Translations under genes and position numbers: made by a program
The notes under the pieces: generated by a model
What the model was told of the DNA's origin: nothing
What the model saw: only the letters and a program-made list of their open reading frames with translations
The model's database searches: none
NCBI GenBank assembly: GCA_903933995.1
Contig: CAIZMD010000351.1
Span: 1 to 24,969, forward strand
DNA: 24,969 bases
Source of the DNA: an uncultured Bacteroidota bacterium
Lineage (GTDB): Bacteria; Bacteroidota; Bacteroidia; Chitinophagales; Chitinophagaceae
Direction of reading: 5' to 3'
Shown here: in pieces, positions 17,143 to 24,156 of the stretch
Layout: the number at the start of each line of letters is the position of its first letter
Position numbering within the stretch: position 1 is the stretch's first letter

Positions 17143-17979
17143 CTACTTAAAACTAATCTTGCTTAAAACTGGAAAATGATCAGATGGAAATTTGCCATTA
17201 TAAGTATCAGTTAAAACACCCCATTTTGATACCTTAAAATGATTAGAAGTAAAAATGTGATCAATAATATTGCCAGCATTTAAATTGACTCCAAATCCTT
17301 GAAAGCTTCCATTAGGAATATAAGGTTTGCTTACCCTAGTATAGGTGTCCAATAAAAATCCTGAATTAGCTATCAATTGATACCATTCAGATTGATGATC
17401 TCCATTAAAATCGCCAGTTAGTATAACAGGATTGCTACCAGCAATGGTTTTGATTTTTAATAAGATTAATTTAGAACTTTCTTTTCTTGCAGTGAAACCT
17501 TGATGGTCATAATGTACATTAAAACAGTAGATTTTCTTGGTTGAAGTTTTATGCTTGAGTTGCACCCATGAGCAAATGCGATAGATTTTTGCATCCCAAC
17601 CTAGGCTTGGTTTTTCGGGTGTTTCTGAAAGCCAAAAATCGCCCTTGTCTACAATGGTAAATAAGTCTGTTTTAAAAAAGATAGCAGAATGCTCCCCTTT
17701 TTGTTTGGCGTCATCCCTGCCAATTCCATAATAAGTATAACCAGTTAAATTTACGGCTAAGCTATCTAGCTGGTGTTGTAATCCTTCCTGAGTTCCTAAT
17801 ATGTCAAAGTCATGAAACTCAATTAATGCAGATACTCTTGGCAAACGATTCTTCCATAAATTTCCAGAATCACCCTTGTTGTCATATCGCAAATTAAAAC
17901 TGCCAATAGTTAGTGATTGTGCTTCAATAACACTAAAGGTCAATAGACTAATGATACATACAATCAATTTCTGCTTCAT
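17143..17979 (-). CDS. Secreted endonuclease/exonuclease/phosphatase-family enzyme
   Basis: This is a 278-residue protein starting at the ATG at 17979; the longer frame from 18024 adds 15 residues with no role and hides signal peptide MKQKLIVCIISLLTFSVIEA. EEP-fold catalytic blocks are SFNLRYDN (Asn29), GTQEGLQ (Glu65, metal), NVHYDHQG (His156), TGDFNGD (Asp190/Asn192), DHIF (Asp240) and SDHFPV (Asp267/His268). All are present, so it should be an active Mg-dependent phosphodiesterase or phosphatase. The substrate could be nucleic acid, a phosphoinositide-like head group or another phosphoester. It is followed 45 bp later by exbD and may share its transcript. Fold assignment is strong; substrate is unknown. 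Confidence 0.88.
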   Translation of the reverse strand: MKQKLIVCIISLLTFSVIEAQSLTIGSFNLRYDNKGDSGNLWKNRLPRVSALIEFHDFDILGTQEGLQHQLDSLAVNLTGYTYYGIGRDDAKQKGEHSAIFFKTDLFTIVDKGDFWLSETPEKPSLGWDAKIYRICSWVQLKHKTSTKKIYCFNVHYDHQGFTARKESSKLILLKIKTIAGSNPVILTGDFNGDHQSEWYQLIANSGFLLDTYTRVSKPYIPNGSFQGFGVNLNAGNIIDHIFTSNHFKVSKWGVLTDTYNGKFPSDHFPVLSKISFK

Positions 17980-18148
17980 GGCTAAAATTTTACTGAGAAT
18001 ACATTTGCAGCTTGAATGTAGCACTATTTGAGCGCCTATTGTAAGTTGGATATATTTTATGAATTGATATTTTTATCAGCTAATGCATGCTCCAAACAAA
18101 CCTAACTTGGCAGATACTAATGCTTTTGAAGCTAATAAAACAATTTCA

Positions 18149-18850
18149 TTAAGAAAACAATCTAGCAAAGTGGTTTTCTAAATGATTACGCATCCCATTT
18201 CTAAATTGTTCCGGAGTACCAGTTTCTAAAATATGTACAAGCTCTTTGTGGGATACAAACATTTTGAGCATCAATTGTTTTTTTAACAAACCACTATTGT
18301 GAACATAGTCAAATACTGGTAACAACATTTTCTGAAATTTCTTCAAGGTATCATTGCCGGTAATTTCATAGAGTTTACCATGAAATGCAATTTCATGTTC
18401 AACATTAAACAAATGGAATTGTGTTGCTGGGGGTTCGTTTTCTACAATATGTTTTAAATCTTCAATGTCCTTTTTAGTAATTCTATTAAATAGTAAATCG
18501 GCCATGCCTATTTCTAAAACAAGTCTAATTTCAAATACTTCTCTTAAAGTTTCGGGGGTAAGAATATGCGGATTCATACTCTTGCTCATGTTTCCAAACA
18601 AATCTGGGCTGGTTATTACAGATCCTTTTTTCTTTTTGGATTCGATTAATCCCATCAACCTAAGTCTTAATAAAGCTTCTCTAACAACAGTTCTACTTAC
18701 ACCAAGTTGTTGTGTTAATTCCAATTCAGTTGGAATGCTGTCGCCTATTTTAAGTTGCTGCTGCTGTAATAATTGAACAAGGTTTGCTTCAACCTTATCT
18801 ACAAGACTCACATTTTCAATGGTATTAAAAGTAATATTTCTAGATCCCAT
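18149..18850 (-). CDS. GntR/FadR-type transcriptional regulator with FCD domain
   Basis: This is a 233-residue regulator. The winged helix-turn-helix occupies ~14-82 (IGDSIPTELELTQQLGVSRT, then LRLRLMGLIESKKKKGSVIT). The all-helical FCD ligand domain spans ~103-230, with EIRLVLEIGMADLL, EIAFHGKLYEITGN, His201 and His223. Three metal-site histidines of the FCD family (157, 201, 223) are in place, and the usual Asp four residues before the first His is Glu153. E. coli NanR, the sialic-acid repressor, belongs to this same FCD group. The gene is divergent from a SusC/SusD pair that is followed by nanA. Near-identical palindromes sit before this gene and before susC, so autoregulation plus repression of the sialic-acid genes is the likely role. 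Confidence 0.92.
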   Translation of the reverse strand: MGSRNITFNTIENVSLVDKVEANLVQLLQQQQLKIGDSIPTELELTQQLGVSRTVVREALLRLRLMGLIESKKKKGSVITSPDLFGNMSKSMNPHILTPETLREVFEIRLVLEIGMADLLFNRITKKDIEDLKHIVENEPPATQFHLFNVEHEIAFHGKLYEITGNDTLKKFQKMLLPVFDYVHNSGLLKKQLMLKMFVSHKELVHILETGTPEQFRNGMRNHLENHFARLFS

Positions 18851-18858
18851 GGTTTTTG

Positions 18859-18878
18859 TTATGTATTACTTAATACAA
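18859..18878. promoter_or_regulatory. Operator box 1 (before the GntR-type regulator gene)
   Basis: The sequence TTATGTATTACTTAATACAA contains the perfect inverted repeat TGTATTA-CT-TAATACA (18862-18877). It lies 8 bp upstream of the regulator's ATG. On the minus strand it overlaps the last three bases of TATTTTTG (18883-18876), an exact TAnnTTTG -7 element, so a bound protein would block transcription of its own gene. No good -33 element was found. Confidence 0.7.
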
Positions 18879-18955
18879 AAATATTGAATAAAGTTGACTG
18901 TTTTGATATTTTCATTTAATTGATAATCAATGAAATAAAAAAAATATTGTAATTA

Positions 18956-18988
18956 TTTGGATTATTGAAAGGTAAGCGTTTATCTTTA
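18956..18988 (+). promoter_or_regulatory. Candidate -33/-7 promoter of the second susC operon
   Basis: TTTG (18956-18959), 21 bp of spacer, then TATCTTTA (18981-18988) match the Bacteroidota promoter pattern with one mismatch in the last base. Transcription would begin a few bases downstream, inside operator box 2, which fits control by repression. Confidence 0.5.
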
Positions 18989-19008
18989 TTATGTCATACA
19001 TAATACAA
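18989..19008. promoter_or_regulatory. Operator box 2 (at the susC transcription start)
   Basis: TTATGTCATACATAATACAA is identical to box 1 at 17 of 20 positions and contains its own inverted repeat TTATGT-CAT-ACATAA (18989-19003). It directly follows the -7 element and includes the ATG at 18991 that would open the longest susC frame. Confidence 0.68.
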
Positions 19009-19026
19009 ATAAAACAAACTGCTGTC

Positions 19027-22000
19027 ATGAGAATTCCTCAAAAATTCATTAAGTACACCCTAGCATTTTTAGCTATGTGTGTCATCAATGTACTACCCGC
19101 GCAATCCCTTAGAATAGTTGGGACTGTAGTATCTGAAACAGATAATAGTCCATTACAAGGTGTTTCTGTTAGTGTAAAAGGTAAAAATGTTGGTACGCAA
19201 ACCAGTGGTTCCGGAACTTTTACCATTCAAGCTTCAAAAGGAGAAGTACTTGTTTTAAGTTATACCGGATATCTCAATTATGAATTAACTATATCGGATA
19301 ATGAGAATTTAGGAATTAAAATGAAGCAGGATGTCTCGAATCTTGGAGATGTTGTTGTGGTAGGATATGGTACGATTAAGCGTTCAAAACTAACCGCATC
19401 AGTTTCAAAATTGGATAAGAAATTTTTAGAAACAGGGGTTAGATCCAATCCGGCACAAGCTTTAGCAGGTACTATACCTGGTTTGCGTGTTTCAACGGGT
19501 TCTGGAAGACCTGGCGCTTTACCTTCCATTATACTAAGAGGTGGAACTAATTTTGATGGAACGGGTAGTCCCTTAGTAATTATGGATGGACAGATCAGGG
19601 GCTCGTTGGCCGATATAAATCCAGAAGAAATTGAAAGTATGGAAGTATTAAAAGATGCTTCTGCTACTGCCATTTATGGTGCAAGGGCTAGTAATGGTGT
19701 GATTTTGATTACGTCTAAAAGAGGTAAACTGGGTAATTCTAATGTTACATTAAAACTAAAAACGGGGAACAGCTATTTGAATGTTCCTTACAAGTTTACA
19801 GATGCTGAAGGATATATTAAATGGGCCAGATTAGGTGCTGAACAAGCAATTCTAAACGGAACATTGGCAGCCTCAAATGTTGCAGGTGTTGGACCAAGAG
19901 GTACAGGTAACCTATACAAAGATGCTACTGGTAATATTTTAGATGGTAATTATGACTCAAGAGCAATATGGAGTGTCATGAGATTGGATAATGTTAATAC
20001 AGTCTTATTGGGTCAGCCAGGTTGGCGTCAAATGAAGGATCCAATTAAAACAAATGCTGCTGGTAATTATGATCCAGCAGGTACTAATTATGATTTGATT
20101 TATAAAGACTTTAATTATGGAGATTATGGTTTAAATAAAACAGCAACAATTCAGGATTATAATGTTGGAATGAGTGGTGGAAACGAAAGGGGTAAATACT
20201 TTGCCAACTTAGGATATTATAAAGAGGGTGGTTTGTCACTTGCTACATTTTATCAGAGAATCAACTTTTCTTTTAATGGTGATTATAACATTAATAAATG
20301 GTTGAAATCAGAAAGCAGTATTCAATATGCAGTTGCAAAGTGGAGAGATGAAACTCTTCAAAATGGAGAAACCAATTATTGGGGAAGAATGTTGTCTGCT
20401 CCTCCAACCATGCGTGGTACAAATGAAAATGGTGATTTGATTCTTGGAAGAGATGCTAGTGATGGTAATCCAATAGTCAATGTAGAAAAGTATAAAAGAA
20501 ACAATCAATCGGATAAGTTCATACTAAGTCAAGCATTAAAAGCAGATGTGACAAAAGATCTTTACGTTAAAGTATCTGGCTTGTTAATGTATGATGAAAG
20601 TTTTAATGAGGCATTTAACCAAGATTTCCGTACTGGTATAATGAGCGTTTCAAATGTGAATACTGGTTGGAATAGAACAAGAAGTTCTTCCGCTTCTTTT
20701 GATAGAACCATTAGACAAACATATAATGCTATTGCTAATTATAATAAGACCTTTTTAGGAAAACACAATGTTGCCGCTATGGCGGGATTTGAGTATTACG
20801 AAGCTTATAATAAAGGACTAGCTGCAAGTGGTGCCCTTGCTCCTACGCAGGATTTTTCTGACTTACAATTAACACAAAATAATATTGATCAACAAACTAG
20901 AAGTACCGATACCTATCATAGTAAAGAAAGAATCATGTCTGGTTTTGGAAGATTAAACTATGATTATGACGGTAAATACTTAGCCTCATTCACCATTAGA
21001 AGGGATGGCTATTCTAGATTAATTGGAGATAATCAATATGGTACCTTCCCTGCCTTTTCAGTTGGTTGGATGGCGCATAGAGAAGCTTTTATGGAATCTA
21101 CCAAAGACTGGTTGTCATTCTTGAAAATCAGAGCTAGCTGGGGTAAAAATGGTAATGTAGGCGGAATTGGCACTTATGAATTGCAAGGTGCATATGGTTC
21201 TCAAACTGCTTACAATGGTGCCATTGGATTTCTTCAAACAGGTGTTGCTAATCCTAAGTTGAAATGGGAAAAAACAAATACAATTGAAATTGGTACTGAT
21301 ATGGGATTCTTTAACAATAGACTAACTGCTTCTATTGCTTATTATAATAGAATTACGGATGATAAAATTGCCAATGTATTATTGCCAACTTCATCTGGGG
21401 TGTCAAGTATCAGAACCAATAACGGTAGCATGAAAAATCAGGGTTTTGAATTTGAAGCCAATTATAAACTGATTCAAAATAAAAGCTTTACCTGGCAGGT
21501 TGGCGCAAATGCTTCTTGGAATAAAAATACCATTCTTAAACTGCCATTTAATGGGGTAGAGAACAATAGACAAGGTGGTCAACAAATCTATGATCCAACT
21601 ACAAGAAAAGTTATTTGGGTTGGCGGGCTTCAAGAAGGACAGGAATTTGGTGAAGTGTTTGGCTTTGTTAGTGATGGAATTATCAGAGACGCCAAAGATT
21701 TAAGTAATTACAATAAAATTGATTTGGCTGCTGGACAGGCATGGTATGCTGCATCTGCGGGAAGAAGAGTTGCTAGTCAGCAATTGATGACACAGCGTGG
21801 ATTAACATTTGCTTCAGGTTGGTTGCCTACTCAATTGGGCGATATGAAATGGAAAGACATTGACAACAACGATACCATTGACACTAGAGATATGGTATCA
21901 CTTGGTCGTCAAATTCCTCGTTGGACAGGTGGTTTTAATACATCGTTCAATTATAAAGGATTTACATTGTTTGCAAGGGTTGATTTTGGTTTTGGTCATG

Positions 22001-22401
22001 TACAGCAAGATTTTATGCAGCTTTGGGCATTGGCTAATGCGCAAGGTGAGTTTGCGCCTACCACTGATGTTAATGATACTTGGACAGCTTCAAATCCTAA
22101 TGCAAGACTACCAAGATATGTTTGGGCGGATCAATTGAATGCTAAGAATTTTGATAGACCTAGTAGTATGTTCTGGGTAAACTCTAGTTATTTATCTTTT
22201 AGAGAAATTTCATTGAGCTACACTGTTCCTGCATCTATTTTGAAAAAAGCAAAAATGTCTGGCTTAACCTTTACATTAACTGGACAAAATCTGGGATATA
22301 TTACCAATAAGCAATTGAATTTGCCAGAGCGTACAGGTTCACAAAACAGTGCCTATATTATTCCAACCCAAGTTGTATTTGGTGCAAACCTTACTTTCTA
22401 A
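19027..22401 (+). CDS. SusC-family TonB-dependent transporter, probably for sialic acid/sialoglycans
   Basis: The frame is open from 18991, but that ATG lies in the operator at the predicted transcription start. The ATG at 19027 begins signal peptide MRIPQKFIKYTLAFLAMCVINVLPA directly, giving 1124 residues. Domains are a carboxypeptidase-regulatory-like module ~28-100 (GTVVSETDNSPLQGVSVSVK), then DVVVVGYGTIKRS, plug ~118-235 (ILRGGTNFDGTGSPLVIMDG, EVLKDASATAIYGARASNG), and a barrel ending QVVFGANLTF. It pairs with the SusD 22 bp downstream; the operon leads into nanA and is flanked by an FCD-type regulator. By analogy with the Bacteroides NanO/NanU sialic-acid transporter it probably takes up Neu5Ac or sialylated oligosaccharide. 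SusC assignment is certain; the substrate is inferred from neighbours. Confidence 0.93.
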   Translation: MRIPQKFIKYTLAFLAMCVINVLPAQSLRIVGTVVSETDNSPLQGVSVSVKGKNVGTQTSGSGTFTIQASKGEVLVLSYTGYLNYELTISDNENLGIKMKQDVSNLGDVVVVGYGTIKRSKLTASVSKLDKKFLETGVRSNPAQALAGTIPGLRVSTGSGRPGALPSIILRGGTNFDGTGSPLVIMDGQIRGSLADINPEEIESMEVLKDASATAIYGARASNGVILITSKRGKLGNSNVTLKLKTGNSYLNVPYKFTDAEGYIKWARLGAEQAILNGTLAASNVAGVGPRGTGNLYKDATGNILDGNYDSRAIWSVMRLDNVNTVLLGQPGWRQMKDPIKTNAAGNYDPAGTNYDLIYKDFNYGDYGLNKTATIQDYNVGMSGGNERGKYFANLGYYKEGGLSLATFYQRINFSFNGDYNINKWLKSESSIQYAVAKWRDETLQNGETNYWGRMLSAPPTMRGTNENGDLILGRDASDGNPIVNVEKYKRNNQSDKFILSQALKADVTKDLYVKVSGLLMYDESFNEAFNQDFRTGIMSVSNVNTGWNRTRSSSASFDRTIRQTYNAIANYNKTFLGKHNVAAMAGFEYYEAYNKGLAASGALAPTQDFSDLQLTQNNIDQQTRSTDTYHSKERIMSGFGRLNYDYDGKYLASFTIRRDGYSRLIGDNQYGTFPAFSVGWMAHREAFMESTKDWLSFLKIRASWGKNGNVGGIGTYELQGAYGSQTAYNGAIGFLQTGVANPKLKWEKTNTIEIGTDMGFFNNRLTASIAYYNRITDDKIANVLLPTSSGVSSIRTNNGSMKNQGFEFEANYKLIQNKSFTWQVGANASWNKNTILKLPFNGVENNRQGGQQIYDPTTRKVIWVGGLQEGQEFGEVFGFVSDGIIRDAKDLSNYNKIDLAAGQAWYAASAGRRVASQQLMTQRGLTFASGWLPTQLGDMKWKDIDNNDTIDTRDMVSLGRQIPRWTGGFNTSFNYKGFTLFARVDFGFGHVQQDFMQLWALANAQGEFAPTTDVNDTWTASNPNARLPRYVWADQLNAKNFDRPSSMFWVNSSYLSFREISLSYTVPASILKKAKMSGLTFTLTGQNLGYITNKQLNLPERTGSQNSAYIIPTQVVFGANLTF

Positions 22402-22423
22402 TCAACTATTTAAACAAGTAACA

Positions 22424-23995
22424 ATGAAGAACTTTAAATATTTATTATTTGCGATGTTGGTTATTTTGACCTCAGCATCTTGCAAGAAAACTTTAGAACT
22501 GGCTCCTGAAGATTATTTTGGTGATGGAAATTTTTGGCAAAATGAATCTCAGGTTACCAATTTTATGGTAGGGATGCATAAGCAATTTAGAGACAATCAA
22601 TTCATGTTTCTAAGATTGGGTGAAATGCGTTCTGGAAATTATAGCAATATTGACAGGCAAAATACCTCATTAAATGAATTGCCTATCATTGAGCAAAGAA
22701 TTGATGAAAATTCTGCAGGTGTTGGTAGTTGGGCAGGATTTTATAATCCTATTTTACAAATCAATCTGTTTATCCAAAAGGTTGAAGCCAGTAGTTTTCT
22801 GAGCGATGCTAAAAAGACCTATTTATTGGGTCAAGCTTATGGCATGCGTGCATATTATTATTTTCATTTACTTAGAACTTATGGAGGTGTTCCTTTAAGA
22901 TTAGAGCCTGAAGTTTTGAATGGCAATACTGATCCAGTAGCACTGAGGAAAAAAAGAGCTACTGAAGCAGAAGTCCTTGCATCAATTAAGAACGATATAA
23001 ATAAGTCTATCACTTTATTTGGATCGGCAAGTGGAAGTAATGATAAAAGCCTTTGGTCTCCTAAAGCAAGTTTAATGTTGAAGGGAGAACTATATTTGTG
23101 GTCTGCAAAAGTATATGCAAATACTGCAGATTTAACAGATGCCAAAAATGCATTAAATGCTGTTACTGGTAACGCACTTCAGTCAAGTTTTGCAAGTGCC
23201 TTTGCCTATGCTCAAAAAAATAATAATGAAATTATTTTTAGCATACGTTATCTAGTGGGTGAATCTGAAATGGGTGGTGTATCTCAATATTTGTACTCTA
23301 CATTTAATTTTGATAACCTACACTATAAAGATTCATTAGCTTCAGGTTCTTTGCTGGTAGATCCTCTTCTAATTGCAGCTACCAATTCACAACAGATTAT
23401 CCAACGTTATGGATACACATTTGCCCTTTTTCAATCTTATGCAGTAACTGATAAAAGAAGGGACGCAACTTTCTATGATTACTATAGGGTTACTAAAAGC
23501 GGAACTCCACCTTATGCTATATCTATTAGAAATACAGCAATGGTTAAGTTTCTTGGAACTATCAGTGCTAACAAAAGATACTTTAGTGATGATTGGCCAG
23601 TTTATAGAGAAGCGGATAGGTTGCTAATGTTAGCTGAAATAGCAAATGCAGAAGGTTCAAGTCCTGCTTCTTTTATCCAATTAATTAGAAATAGAGCTTT
23701 TGCTCCTGCGGTTGATCCTACACCTTTTGTAAATGGTACAAAAGACGCTAATGAATTAGCCATATTTGCTGAAAGAAACAAAGAATTTGTTTTTGAGGGA
23801 AAGTCTTGGTATGATCTAAGGAGAATGAAATTTGGTTCAGATCCCTTGGTATACAAAGCCACTGGAAATCCTTATGGTGTTTTAGATAAAACCACTCAAG
23901 GATATAAAATTTTATGGCCAATTGAGCCTGCTATTTGGACAAATGATCCATTAGTAGACCAAACGCCAGGCTATCCAACTGCTAAGCCTAAATAG
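22424..23995 (+). CDS. SusD/RagB-family surface lipoprotein, partner of second SusC
   Basis: This is a 523-residue lipoprotein. The ATG at 22424 was chosen because it begins MKNFKYLLFAMLVILTSASC, a lipoprotein signal with Cys20; a longer frame from 22349 would overlap susC by 53 bp and bury the signal. SusD features are YLLGQAYGMRAYYYFHLLRTYGGVPL, then WSPKASLMLKGELYLWSAKVY, and at the C-terminus ADRLLMLAEIANAEG, NKEFVFEGKSWYDLRRMK and ILWPIEPAIW. It starts 22 bp after the susC stop. The protein presumably captures the sialylated ligand at the cell surface, a substrate inferred from nanA downstream. Confidence 0.93.
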   Translation: MKNFKYLLFAMLVILTSASCKKTLELAPEDYFGDGNFWQNESQVTNFMVGMHKQFRDNQFMFLRLGEMRSGNYSNIDRQNTSLNELPIIEQRIDENSAGVGSWAGFYNPILQINLFIQKVEASSFLSDAKKTYLLGQAYGMRAYYYFHLLRTYGGVPLRLEPEVLNGNTDPVALRKKRATEAEVLASIKNDINKSITLFGSASGSNDKSLWSPKASLMLKGELYLWSAKVYANTADLTDAKNALNAVTGNALQSSFASAFAYAQKNNNEIIFSIRYLVGESEMGGVSQYLYSTFNFDNLHYKDSLASGSLLVDPLLIAATNSQQIIQRYGYTFALFQSYAVTDKRRDATFYDYYRVTKSGTPPYAISIRNTAMVKFLGTISANKRYFSDDWPVYREADRLLMLAEIANAEGSSPASFIQLIRNRAFAPAVDPTPFVNGTKDANELAIFAERNKEFVFEGKSWYDLRRMKFGSDPLVYKATGNPYGVLDKTTQGYKILWPIEPAIWTNDPLVDQTPGYPTAKPK

Positions 23996-24035
23996 GGTTG
24001 GTCTTAAATTTTGTTTTTTCAATAGCAGATAGCAG

Positions 24036-24067
24036 ATCATCCGGGAGTACTTGTGCTCCTGGATGAT
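24036..24067 (+). terminator. Strong 12-bp hairpin between susD and nanA
   Basis: ATCATCCGGGAG (24036-24047) pairs with CTCCTGGATGAT (24056-24067) with one G-U pair and an 8-nt loop. It begins 41 bp after the susD stop. The tail TATAATCCTTATT is only moderately U-rich, so it may be a leaky terminator or an mRNA-processing and stability element separating susCD from nanA. Confidence 0.55.
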
Positions 24068-24105
24068 TATAATCCTTATTAGAATTAGTATATTGTTGGT
24101 ATTAT

Positions 24106-24122
24106 GGAACAACAAGGGTTCC
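24106..24122 (+). repeat. Short inverted repeat GGAAC-N7-GTTCC in the nanA leader
   Basis: GGAAC (24106-24110) and GTTCC (24118-24122) are complementary and sit immediately before the TAATACAT hairpin. Stem length is only 5 bp, so this is noted as part of the structured leader rather than as a site of known function. Confidence 0.3.
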
Positions 24123-24152
24123 TAATACATGGCAATGTATTACAAATTATAA
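24123..24152. promoter_or_regulatory. Operator box 3 and hairpin before nanA
   Basis: TAATACAT-GGCA-ATGTATTA (24123-24142) is a perfect 8-bp inverted repeat built from the same half-sites as box 1, TGTATTA and its complement, but in the opposite order. Reading on from ATGTATTAC at 24135, the 18-base core matches box 1 at 14 positions and box 2 at 13. It ends 4 bp before the nanA ATG. It is the weakest of the three boxes on the right side, but the ATGTnnTAC half is kept in all three. Confidence 0.5.
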
Positions 24153-24156
24153 TTGT

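Noticed and set aside
18083..18181. 33-codon plus-strand frame starting MHAPNKPNL between the EEP and regulator genes
   Set aside because: It overlaps the 3' end of the regulator on the opposite strand and shows no signal, motif or start context.
19278..19673. 131-codon minus-strand frame inside the second susC
   Set aside because: It is antisense to the conserved plug domain and has no protein-like features.
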